Counted from the first letter of the stretch, positions 1 to 5,621 are shown. The stretch is 7,320 bases of DNA from a bacterium (GCA_021781625.1 JAJXWL010000092.1:1-7320), one strand, 5' to 3'. The notes: generated from the letters alone by a model not told the origin. Translations and numbers: made by a program.

Positions 1-2
1 CT

Positions 3-392
3 CTTGTCCAGAGCTTACAAAATCTGAACATTCCTTTCACTCCAACTCAACCCAACACTCCAACTAAACCCACCCAACAGGGGTTCCTGGTATTCTCGAC
101 TCCAGAGGTCGACGTCAAAAATGCTTGGATGGACACAGTTTTTGCCCAGGACACACTCGTCAGCCTCAGTTTGATGTTTAACGCTAGCCAAACCGAAGCG
201 GACCAGCTATTTACCCTGTTGGCCCCGCGCTTGATTAACGCCAAAACCATAGAGAAAAATCACTTTTGGTACCTTCCGGCCACGAAGACTTCCCGCGCTC
301 AATACCTGTACTTTGGGCCCTTCGACCACGGCTGGCGTTACCGTGACTGGCTGGCCCCTGAAAACAAGGTTTCCTCAAGGAGTTCCCCATGA
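3..392 (+). CDS. C-terminal part of an unrecognised protein (5' end outside window)
   Basis: The frame that stops at TGA 390-392 is open to the left edge, so the Met codon at 129 is probably internal and the gene starts outside the window. About 129 residues are visible. The first part holds a Pro/Thr/Gln-rich stretch (NIPFTPTQPNTPTKPTQQ) that looks like a flexible linker. It is followed by a compact segment of about 100 residues, rich in aromatics near the end (FWYLPATK, YLYFGPFDHGWRYRDWL). No membrane helix, Cys motif or known catalytic signature is visible in this part, and I do not recognise the family. The stop overlaps the ATG of the MFS transporter by four bases (ATGA), and that gene's Shine-Dalgarno AAGGAG (377-382) lies inside this reading frame. 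The two genes are therefore almost certainly co-transcribed and translationally coupled. Function is unknown. Confidence 0.7.
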   Translation, partial: LVQSLQNLNIPFTPTQPNTPTKPTQQGFLVFSTPEVDVKNAWMDTVFAQDTLVSLSLMFNASQTEADQLFTLLAPRLINAKTIEKNHFWYLPATKTSRAQYLYFGPFDHGWRYRDWLAPENKVSSRSSP

Positions 393-1615
393 CCGCGCCC
401 GACAAGACGGCCCCCAGCTACCGCCGAGCCCTTGTGCTGATTGTTATGTTTGGGGTCATCAGCTTTTTTAGCGACCTGACCTACCAGGCCGGGCGAAGTC
501 TGAACGGGCCCTTCTTAGCCCTTTTAGGGGCAGACGCCGCTCTGGTGGGGTTGGTTGCGGGTTTGGCAGAATTCTTGGGTTACGCGGTACGGCTTCTGAC
601 AGGCCGTTTGGTCGACAAAAGCAAAGCTTACTGGGCTTTCACCTTGGGCGGCTACGCCATGGTGGCCTCAGTGCCTTTGCTCGCTTTAAGCGGAACTTGG
701 CAGGTGGCGGCCCTTTTTATTGTCCTAGAACGACTTTCGAAAGCCGTCCGCGCTCCCGCCAAGGACACCATCTTGTCGATGGCAGCCCGCCGCGTTGGCA
801 CTGGCTACGGTTTTGCCTTACATAAAATCATGGACCAAGCAGGAGCCATTCTGGGACCGCTTCTGATGAGCTTTCTGCTCGCCGGGTCGCTGGGTTCAGC
901 TCTTCAGAGTGCTCAAAGCTACCGCCAAGCTTTTACTTGGTTGTGGATTCCCTTTGTCGTCATGATTGCGGCCGTGCTCTTTGGTCAAGCCAAAGCTCCC
1001 AATCCCCAAGCTTTAGAAGTTGAGCTAGCGGGTCCCCCGGCTCCCACCCCAGAAAAACTCTCCCGAACCTTTTGGATCTATAGCCTTTTTACCCTTTTAG
1101 CTGGGATGGGCTTTATCAACTTTGCCCTTCTCGCCTTCCATGCCAAGACCACAGGTTTGTTATCTGACGCCGCCATCCCCTTTTGGTATGCCGCCGCGAT
1201 GGCCGCCAATGGGATTGCCGCCTTTTTAGTCGGTCGTTGGTACGACAAAAAGGGGTTAAAAGTTCTGTACGCGGTGCCGCTGTTGTCGCTCCCCTTACCC
1301 TTTTTAGGGTTTCTAGGGACCGACCCCACCCTTTTAATCGCCGCCATTCTTTTGTTTGGCTTTAGTCTGGGCATCCAAGAGACCGTCATCAAGGCAGGTA
1401 TTGCGGACCTCACCCCCCTGAACAAGCGCGGGACAGGTTACGGCATTTTCAATACGATGAACGGCTTGGGGCTTTTAGTCTCGGGAGGCGTCATGGGGCT
1501 GTTGTATGATGTTTCTCCGCTCGCGGTCTGCGCTTTTTCGGCTACTGCGGAAATCGCGGGTCTGATCGTTCTGGTGGTCCTTCTGGGCGGCAAAAAAGTG
1601 GAACCGCGAACGTAA
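389..1615 (+). CDS. MFS transporter, 12 transmembrane segments
   Basis: This 408-residue protein is hydrophobic throughout and has the two-halves layout of major facilitator superfamily permeases, which move small solutes or drugs across the inner membrane. A motif-A-like loop GRLVDKSKAYW (about residues 72-82) between helices 2 and 3 is echoed in the second half by GRWYDKKGLK (282-291). Other family-like stretches are RAPAKD (121-126), GYGFALHKIMDQAGAILGP (139-157) and GTGYGIFNTMNGLG (348-361). A hydrophilic loop at about 201-226 (Pro/Glu-rich) is the expected central linker. The RAPAKD/MDQAGA pattern recalls poorly characterised MFS groups such as the MJ1317-like set, but that assignment is from memory. 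The start is supported by AAGGAG at 377-382, six bases before ATG, and by the ATGA overlap with the gene before. Substrate is not predictable. Confidence 0.9.
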   Translation: MTAPDKTAPSYRRALVLIVMFGVISFFSDLTYQAGRSLNGPFLALLGADAALVGLVAGLAEFLGYAVRLLTGRLVDKSKAYWAFTLGGYAMVASVPLLALSGTWQVAALFIVLERLSKAVRAPAKDTILSMAARRVGTGYGFALHKIMDQAGAILGPLLMSFLLAGSLGSALQSAQSYRQAFTWLWIPFVVMIAAVLFGQAKAPNPQALEVELAGPPAPTPEKLSRTFWIYSLFTLLAGMGFINFALLAFHAKTTGLLSDAAIPFWYAAAMAANGIAAFLVGRWYDKKGLKVLYAVPLLSLPLPFLGFLGTDPTLLIAAILLFGFSLGIQETVIKAGIADLTPLNKRGTGYGIFNTMNGLGLLVSGGVMGLLYDVSPLAVCAFSATAEIAGLIVLVVLLGGKKVEPRT

Positions 1616-1637
1616 AATTCCCAGCGTGGAATTTTTT
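1614..1637 (+). terminator. weak A/T-rich hairpin with T-run after the MFS gene
   Basis: AAAATTCC (1614-1621) and GGAATTTT (1628-1635) are perfect reverse complements around a six-base loop, and the second arm runs into six T's (1632-1637). The hairpin starts inside the MFS stop codon. The geometry fits an intrinsic terminator, but the stem has only two G-C pairs, so it would be weak. The right arm is also part of the first 22-bp repeat unit, so the pairing could be a by-product of the repeat. Confidence 0.35.
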
Positions 1638-1714
1638 CGTTTCCCGAGTAGGAATTTTTCATTTCTCGAGTGGAATTTTTTCATTTCTCGAGCAGGAATT
1701 TTTTGTTTCGGGTG
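1627..1714 (+). repeat. four tandem 22-bp units with T-tracts and CTCGAG
   Basis: Units at 1627-1648, 1649-1670, 1671-1692 and 1693-1714 share the pattern GGAATTTTT(T), then YRTTT or GTTT, then a CTCGAG-like hexamer. The hexamer recurs at an exact 22-bp step: CCCGAG at 1643, CTCGAG at 1665, CTCGAG at 1687 and a degenerate CGGGTG at 1709. Units 1 and 3 differ at 2 of 22 positions and units 2 and 3 at 3 of 22; unit 4 is more diverged. There is no Cas-like spacer structure. The array fills the gap between the MFS gene and the HU-like gene. Confidence 0.85.
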
Positions 1715-1812
1715 CGAAAAAAATTTGAACGAAATTTAAAAAAAAATTGAAGCAAAGTCTCTTTTCCTTCTGTTCTCTGCGGTATGGGCTTCGTTGAAGG
1801 CCCTCAGCAAAC
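1715..1812 (+). other. A-tract-rich leader before the HU-like gene
   Basis: This non-coding stretch begins with two long A-tracts (1717-1723 and 1738-1746), which continue the spacing of the T-tracts in the adjacent repeats. A short stem TTTCG (1706-1710)/CGAAA (1715-1719) with a GGTG loop bridges the last repeat and this leader. Positions 1750-1780 are pyrimidine-rich. I find no convincing -35/-10 pair; the best -10-like hexamers match only three of six consensus positions. The promoter of the HU-like gene should nevertheless lie here or within the repeats. Confidence 0.5.
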
Positions 1813-1819
1813 AGGAGGT
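1813..1819 (+). promoter_or_regulatory. Shine-Dalgarno that fixes the HU-like start at 1824
   Basis: AGGAGGT is a near-perfect Shine-Dalgarno, four bases before ATG 1824. The frame also has an upstream TTG at 1794 that would add ten residues, but nothing SD-like precedes it, and this SD would then sit inside the gene. The ATG is clearly preferred. Confidence 0.85.
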
Positions 1820-1823
1820 ACGT

Positions 1824-2504
1824 ATGCTGCAAGTCTCATTTCAGGAAGACCCCTTCCGAAAAAACGGGAAAACGATATCCCGTGTCGTCCAAAGGGAAAC
1901 AGTACCCTTTAGTGACGTCGTTTCTTATATGTCCCGAGGCACCTCGGCGACCGTCAATGACATGACTTCGGTCATGAACCATTTCAAGGACGCCTTGGTG
2001 TACTTCATCTCGGCGGGGCGGAACGTTCAAACGCCCTGGGGAACGTATAATCTGTCTCCCCGGCGCAATGACACCAGTGTCCGCAACGTCGACAAAACCA
2101 ACTTTGTGATTCGTCTGCGGCCCAACACGGAAGTGGCAGATGAAATTCGGAACCAACTTCAGGTCGAAGTCGTGGACACACCGCCCTTACGAATCCCCTT
2201 GATCTATAGTGTTCATAATGCCGATACCGGCGAAGACAGCAGTACCGGTAAATCCGGCGACCTAATCCTACTTTCAGGTAGCCGTCTTAGCTTTAAAAGC
2301 ACCAACCTAGATGAGGGAGTTTTTTGGGTCAACGAAGCTGGGGAAGCGCTACGAAGTAGTATCTATGGAAAGCTGGGAGGGACGTCCGTAATCTGCAAAA
2401 TTCCGGAAATTCCTCCCGGTTCTTATCAGCTGGCCGTGCGAACTAAGCCAAGTAAGACAAGCCGTGAAGGCGTGTGGGAAACCCCCTTTCTGATCCAAGC
2501 TTAA
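1824..2504 (+). CDS. HU/IHF-like DNA-binding protein with C-terminal DUF4469-like domain
   Basis: The 226-residue product is much longer than classical HU (~90 residues) and looks like the two-domain HU-like family known from Bacteroidetes and other phyla. Residues about 1-120 match the HU-like fold: an N-terminal strand, a helical region (SDVVSYMSRGTSATVNDM, 30-47), a second helix (MTSVMNHFKDALVYFISAG) and a basic strand region GRNVQTPWGTYNLSPRR (65-81), where HU proteins carry the glycine turn before the DNA-binding arm. After a linker (about 120-143), residues 144-226 look like the all-beta DUF4469 domain: GDLILLSGSRLSF, then PEIPPGSYQLAVRT, and a final strand. It probably binds DNA in a nucleoid-associated role; the C-terminal domain's job is unknown. 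It appears monocistronic, between the A/T-tract region and a strong terminator. The family call is from pattern recognition, not a search. Confidence 0.75.
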   Translation: MLQVSFQEDPFRKNGKTISRVVQRETVPFSDVVSYMSRGTSATVNDMTSVMNHFKDALVYFISAGRNVQTPWGTYNLSPRRNDTSVRNVDKTNFVIRLRPNTEVADEIRNQLQVEVVDTPPLRIPLIYSVHNADTGEDSSTGKSGDLILLSGSRLSFKSTNLDEGVFWVNEAGEALRSSIYGKLGGTSVICKIPEIPPGSYQLAVRTKPSKTSREGVWETPFLIQA

Positions 2505-2521
2505 CCGCAAAGAATTCTTCT

Positions 2522-2546
2522 AGGGCCCTACGGGGCCCTTTTTTTT
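2522..2546 (+). terminator. strong intrinsic terminator after the HU-like gene
   Basis: AGGGCCC (2522-2528), loop TACG (2529-2532) and GGGCCCT (2533-2539) form a perfect 7-bp stem rich in G-C, followed by an unbroken T-run to 2546. The closed loop c(UACG)g belongs to the extra-stable UNCG tetraloop class. It lies 18 bases after the HU-like stop codon and separates that gene from the HMA-nqr operon. Confidence 0.95.
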
Positions 2547-2553
2547 GTCATTT

Positions 2554-2589
2554 TTGACGAAATTCTTACAGCACCTTGACGGGAAATTC
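2554..2589 (+). repeat. direct repeat TTGACG-(GG)-AAATTC upstream of the HMA-nqr operon
   Basis: TTGACGAAATTC (2554-2565) is repeated as TTGACGGGAAATTC (2576-2589), with starts exactly 22 bp apart, about two helical turns. The second copy supplies a possible -35 hexamer. Such spacing fits tandem binding sites for a regulator on one DNA face, but no known operator is matched. Confidence 0.6.
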
Positions 2590-2604
2590 GCTATAACCGA
2601 GAAT
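2576..2604 (+). promoter_or_regulatory. candidate sigma70-type promoter P1 (distal)
   Basis: TTGACG (2576-2581, 5/6 to consensus) is 17 bp from GAGAAT (2599-2604, 4/6). Transcription would start near 2611 and give a leader of about 65 bases before the HMA gene. The better -10-like TATAAC at 2592-2597 is only 10 bp from this -35, so it cannot pair with it. Confidence 0.35.
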
Positions 2605-2641
2605 AATGAACGGAGGGTGCCGTATATTTAATCCTGACTGC

Positions 2642-2670
2642 TTTACACAGACTTAACACGGCATTACATT
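2642..2670 (+). promoter_or_regulatory. candidate sigma70-type promoter P2 (proximal)
   Basis: TTTACA (2642-2647, 5/6) is 17 bp from TACATT (2665-2670, 4/6). The predicted start, about seven bases downstream, falls almost on the ATG at 2677. The transcript would then either be leaderless for that ATG or carry a ~39-base leader to the SD-preceded ATG at 2716. This is the closest candidate promoter to the nqr operon. Confidence 0.4.
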
Positions 2671-2676
2671 GACACT

Positions 2677-2925
2677 ATGAAAACTGAAGATGACGAAAAC
2701 AAAGGGGTCGCTTTTATGCTTCTGGATATGGACGGGGCCACCTGCACCAACTGTGTCCGAGCTGTGGAACATGTGGGCCGCAAGCTGAAAGGCGTACGCG
2801 ACATCTCGGTGAATCGGGACAACTCACAAATCAACCTGACCTATGACCCAGAGTCAACAGCGGTTGAGTCCGTAGTCAACCTGGTCTCCAAGCTCGGTTA
2901 CACGGCCGTGCCCCATCGGGAGTAA
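2677..2925 (+). CDS. small heavy-metal-associated (HMA) domain protein
   Basis: The product (82 residues from ATG 2677) is essentially one HMA domain, the ferredoxin-like beta-alpha-beta-beta-alpha-beta fold of CopZ/MerP-type metallochaperones, which bind soft metals such as Cu(I). The metal loop is GATCTNC with Cys23 and Cys26; the usual GMTCxxC methionine is Ala here. Downstream landmarks fit the family: a helix (VRAVEHVGRKLK), GVRDISVNRDNSQINLTYDP and a C-terminal GYTAV. The start is uncertain: ATG 2677 has no Shine-Dalgarno, whereas the in-frame ATG 2716 has AAAGGGG eight bases upstream and would give a 69-residue protein beginning exactly at the HMA fold. I list the longer reading. It is the first gene after the promoter region, 43 bp before nqrB, so it is probably co-transcribed with nqr. 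A role in supplying or sensing metal for that operon is only inference. Confidence 0.85.
   Translation: MKTEDDENKGVAFMLLDMDGATCTNCVRAVEHVGRKLKGVRDISVNRDNSQINLTYDPESTAVESVVNLVSKLGYTAVPHRE
2701..2707 (+). promoter_or_regulatory. Shine-Dalgarno supporting an internal HMA start at 2716
   Basis: AAAGGGG can pair with the 16S 3' end (one G-U wobble) and lies eight bases before the in-frame ATG 2716. No comparable site precedes ATG 2677. It favours the shorter 69-residue HMA protein, particularly if promoter P2 is used. Confidence 0.45.
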
Positions 2926-2928
2926 ATC

Positions 2929-2964
2929 CCTCGTCAAACGTTCAAGCCACACCAAGCGAGGAGG
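2929..2964 (+). promoter_or_regulatory. nqrB ribosome-binding site with possible sequestering stem
   Basis: AGGAGG (2959-2964) lies four bases before the GTG start of nqrB, within GAGGAGGAG (2958-2966). The HMA-nqrB gap also holds CCTCG (2929-2933), which can pair with CGAGG (2957-2961) and would bury half of this site. The stem is only five pairs with a 23-base loop, so the RBS is secure but the structure is speculative. Confidence 0.5.
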
Positions 2965-2968
2965 AGCT

Positions 2969-4246
2969 GTGCCAAAAATTTCTAGCTTTTTTATCAAACA
3001 GGACCCGATGCGGCGGGTTCTGTATGCCCTAATCCCGATTTTTCTTTGGTCCACCTATTTATACGGCTGGCGCGTGCCTCTCCTAACTGCTTTTGTCCTC
3101 CTCTTAGCCAGCGCGGCAGAGTTTGTTTTTGAGAAAAGCCGTGGAAAAAAGGTCACCGAAGCGGTATGGGTTACCGGAGGACTTTTTGCCCTCTCCCTCC
3201 CCCCGGCAGTGCCGTTTTGGGTAGCTGGCGTGGGGATTTTCTTTGCCGTCATCATTGGTAAAGAGGTCTTTGGCGGCTTTGGACGCAACCTTTATAACCC
3301 TGCCATCACGGGACGAACCTTTGTCTATATCTCGTTCCCCTTGATGATGCAGACGACGTGGATGATTCCTGGGAATTTTGCTATCGGAGGTTCCATGAAC
3401 CTTCTGGTTCAAGGCTCCACCTTCCCCGAAGCTGTGTTTATGACATTATTGGCCGCAGGGTTATACTGGTGGTTTGTTCGAAGTGACGGAAAAACTGGCC
3501 CCATCCTTCGAGGTTCCATCGTCGTTGTTGCGCTCACAATCGCCTACTATGTCATTACAGCTTATGTATTTCCGTATACCAAGGGACACGCTAACGCCCT
3601 CAGCGACTTAGACGCTGTGGCGATGGCCACCCCGCTGGAAGTCTACCGGGGGCTGGCTCAAGCCCATGACTGGCACCGCACGGTGTCCCTCTTTGGCATG
3701 ACCTTCTCGCTGGATACCAACAATCCCCTCGCCCTCTTTTTGGGGTTACGGGTTGGTTCCATCGGCGAAGGCCCCATCTTCTTAATCATTTTGGCTGGTT
3801 TGTACTTGATGATCACGAAAACGGCGAACTGGCGCCCCCTCATCTGGACTTTAGTCAGTGCCATTGGCTTCACCTTGCTCTTTTATTTAACCGGAATGAT
3901 GGATGCTAGGTTTCCCGTTTTTGCCGCCCATCGAAGCGGGGGAGGTCTTGCCCAGCTGGGCGACATCGCGGGCTTTTTAATGTCTGGCTCTTTACTCTTT
4001 GCCACGGTGTTTATGGCAACCGACCCAGTCTCAGCTCCTAAAAAGCCCCTTTCCCAGGCCATTTACGGCATCATCATTGGTAGCCTCACCATTACCATTC
4101 GAGTTTTTGCCGGCTTCCCGGAAGGGGTGAGCTTTGCCATCCTGACGGCCAATACGTTTGCCATGCTCTTAGATGAAATTCTCCCCCCAAAAAAGAAAGA
4201 AGCCCCAGCTTCCAAAACAGCCGCTAAGGCGGGAGGTGAAGCATGA
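2969..4246 (+). CDS. nqrB: Na+-translocating NADH:quinone oxidoreductase subunit B
   Basis: NqrB is the large inner-membrane subunit (NqrB/RnfD family) that carries covalent FMN, binds riboflavin, and provides the Na+ pathway and quinone reduction. The 425 residues, with about 11-12 hydrophobic segments, are close to the usual ~415. Landmarks: GKEVFGGFGRNLYNPAITGR (97-116); the flavinylation loop DAVAMATPLE with the FMN-accepting Thr at 221; GSIGEGP (263-269); FMATDPVSAP (348-357); GFPEGVSFAILTANTFA near the C-terminus; and a Lys/Ala-rich tail. Compared with Vibrio NqrB from memory, the N-terminus is short and starts almost at helix 1, while about 70 extra residues with two hydrophobic segments (about 152-170 and 181-202) sit before the FMN loop. 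The ATPLE loop is RnfD-like. It starts at GTG behind AGGAGG and overlaps nqrC by ATGA. No nqrA precedes it. Confidence 0.95.
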   Translation: MPKISSFFIKQDPMRRVLYALIPIFLWSTYLYGWRVPLLTAFVLLLASAAEFVFEKSRGKKVTEAVWVTGGLFALSLPPAVPFWVAGVGIFFAVIIGKEVFGGFGRNLYNPAITGRTFVYISFPLMMQTTWMIPGNFAIGGSMNLLVQGSTFPEAVFMTLLAAGLYWWFVRSDGKTGPILRGSIVVVALTIAYYVITAYVFPYTKGHANALSDLDAVAMATPLEVYRGLAQAHDWHRTVSLFGMTFSLDTNNPLALFLGLRVGSIGEGPIFLIILAGLYLMITKTANWRPLIWTLVSAIGFTLLFYLTGMMDARFPVFAAHRSGGGLAQLGDIAGFLMSGSLLFATVFMATDPVSAPKKPLSQAIYGIIIGSLTITIRVFAGFPEGVSFAILTANTFAMLLDEILPPKKKEAPASKTAAKAGGEA

Positions 4247-4971
4247 GAATTAATAAAGACAGTCACGTCTTTACCATCCTATTTACCTTTGCGGTGACCT
4301 TGATCTTGGTGTTTCCCTTAACCCTCGCCTTTGTCACCACCAAACCCATCGCCGATAACTATTGGCGACTACAGCACTGGGTCAAAACTTTACGTTCCTT
4401 GGGTCTGCCAGCAGATCCGGCGCATCCCCATCAGGCGGAACTAGCCTACAAGGCCCTGAAAAAGTACACAGTCAAGGGATCTGTGGATTATGACGCCGTC
4501 AAAGCTAATCCCCAGTCTCTTCATATTACCAGGGTTAACGACGAAGTCATCAACAAAGCCCTTCAGGACACCAGTTATACCGGAAACCTCCCCATTTTCT
4601 TTTATTCTACAGTCGTGGATGGACAACCCCGCTGGGCAGGCGACTTTACCGGTCCGGGCCTCTGGGGCAACGTTTCGTTAGCTGTGGGGGTCAATGCTGA
4701 CGGCTCTAAAATGACAGGGGTTCAGGTTTTGTTCGATGTTGAGACACCAGGACTTGGTGGCCGCATCGGAGAAAGCTGGTTCACCAACCAGTTTACAGGT
4801 GTTGAGACGGGCCAAGGTGTGGTCTTCAACCCAAGTGGTCAAAAACTCCCCAATGGCATGGATGCCATTGCCGGCGCTACCATTACTAGTACTGCAGTCC
4901 GGGATATCTTGAATAACCGGGCTCTGATTCTCCTCAAAGCCTTTATTGCCCAGAAAGGGGGCCGTTCATGA
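4243..4971 (+). CDS. nqrC: Na+-translocating NADH:quinone oxidoreductase subunit C
   Basis: NqrC is anchored by one N-terminal helix and holds covalent FMN in its periplasmic domain; it takes electrons from the NqrD/NqrE Fe-S centre and passes them towards NqrB. In this 242-residue protein, residues about 9-31 form the single membrane segment. The FMN_bind region has FDVETPGLGGRIGESWF (164-180), with the family's ETPGLGG, and the attachment motif DAIAGATITS with the acceptor Thr at 213. The consensus Dxx(S/T)GAT has Ala here instead of Ser/Thr. Attachment needs an ApbE-type flavin transferase, which is not in the window. The start overlaps the nqrB stop as ATGA, with GGGAGGTGA (4231-4239) just upstream inside nqrB. 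Position between nqrB and nqrD and the accompanying NqrF distinguish it from RnfG. Confidence 0.95.
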   Translation: MRINKDSHVFTILFTFAVTLILVFPLTLAFVTTKPIADNYWRLQHWVKTLRSLGLPADPAHPHQAELAYKALKKYTVKGSVDYDAVKANPQSLHITRVNDEVINKALQDTSYTGNLPIFFYSTVVDGQPRWAGDFTGPGLWGNVSLAVGVNADGSKMTGVQVLFDVETPGLGGRIGESWFTNQFTGVETGQGVVFNPSGQKLPNGMDAIAGATITSTAVRDILNNRALILLKAFIAQKGGRS

Positions 4972-5621
4972 GCACACCGACCTTCCGCCAGGTCACTAAA
5001 GAAAATCTCAGCGTAAATAACCCGGTCATTGTTCAAGTTCTGGGTATTTGTTCGACGCTGGCTGTCACCAATAAAGTGGTGAACACTTTAATCATGACTG
5101 TCGGGGTTTCTTTAGTGACAGCCTTTGCCAGCTTTACTTTAAGTTGGATACGACATTTAATAGCCCGCCGGGTCCGCATGATTTTTCAAGTCCTCGCGAT
5201 AACCTTTTATGTTGTTCTGTTTCAGCTGATTCTCAACGCCTTTGCACCTGAGGTTGCCCGCTCCTTGGGGCCCTACGTCGGCTTAATCATTACCAACTGC
5301 ATCGTCATGGGTCGGACCGAAACCTTTGCCCCCGCGAACCCCCCCATAATCTCCTGGTGGGATGGCTTTACCAGCGGTATCGGCTACATGGCAGTTCTCG
5401 TGCTAATTTCTGTGATTCGCGAGCCGTTGGCCTTTGGGACCTTCGCAGATTTCCCCATCTTCCCCCCACAGTACGTTTCAGACGGCTACAACTGGACCAT
5501 TGCGATCATGGCCCCCAGTGCCTTCTTCCTTGTTGCCATCATCATGTGGGTCTTTAAAACAAATAGCCTCAAAAAAGAGGCGGCGGCTAAAGCCGCTCAT
5601 GCCGCAGGAGGGGCTTTATGA
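4968..5621 (+). CDS. nqrD: Na+-translocating NADH:quinone oxidoreductase subunit D
   Basis: This integral membrane subunit of 217 residues belongs to the NqrD/RnfE family, with about six helices. With NqrE it forms a pseudo-symmetric pair whose cysteines hold a [2Fe-2S] cluster within the membrane. The family segment NPVIVQVLGICSTLAVT (18-34) carries Cys28, and GPYVGLIITNCIVMGRTE (101-118) carries Cys111, corresponding to the two conserved cysteines. The C-terminal 16 or so residues are a Lys/Ala-rich tail (KKEAAAKAAHAAGG). The ATG overlaps the nqrC stop by four bases, and AAAGGGGG (4954-4961) is six bases before it. NqrD and RnfE are close homologues; the call to NqrD rests on operon context (B-C-D-E-F order with NqrF). 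Confidence 0.95.
   Translation: MSTPTFRQVTKENLSVNNPVIVQVLGICSTLAVTNKVVNTLIMTVGVSLVTAFASFTLSWIRHLIARRVRMIFQVLAITFYVVLFQLILNAFAPEVARSLGPYVGLIITNCIVMGRTETFAPANPPIISWWDGFTSGIGYMAVLVLISVIREPLAFGTFADFPIFPPQYVSDGYNWTIAIMAPSAFFLVAIIMWVFKTNSLKKEAAAKAAHAAGGAL

Noticed and set aside
1078..1425. Reverse-strand frame of 115 codons within the MFS gene
   Set aside because: It lies entirely inside a well-supported membrane protein gene, gives a basic low-complexity peptide with no family features, and has no separate promoter or RBS evidence.
1627..1714. Possible CRISPR array
   Set aside because: Units are contiguous 22-mers with no unique spacers, and no cas gene is present; it is a plain tandem repeat.
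1794..1823. TTG start at 1794 for the HU-like gene
   Set aside because: It has no Shine-Dalgarno, while ATG 1824 has AGGAGGT four bases upstream.
2612..2631. GGAGGG followed by GTG CCG TAT ATT TAA, as a leader peptide
   Set aside because: Only four codons, and the purine run overlaps the GTG, leaving no proper spacing.
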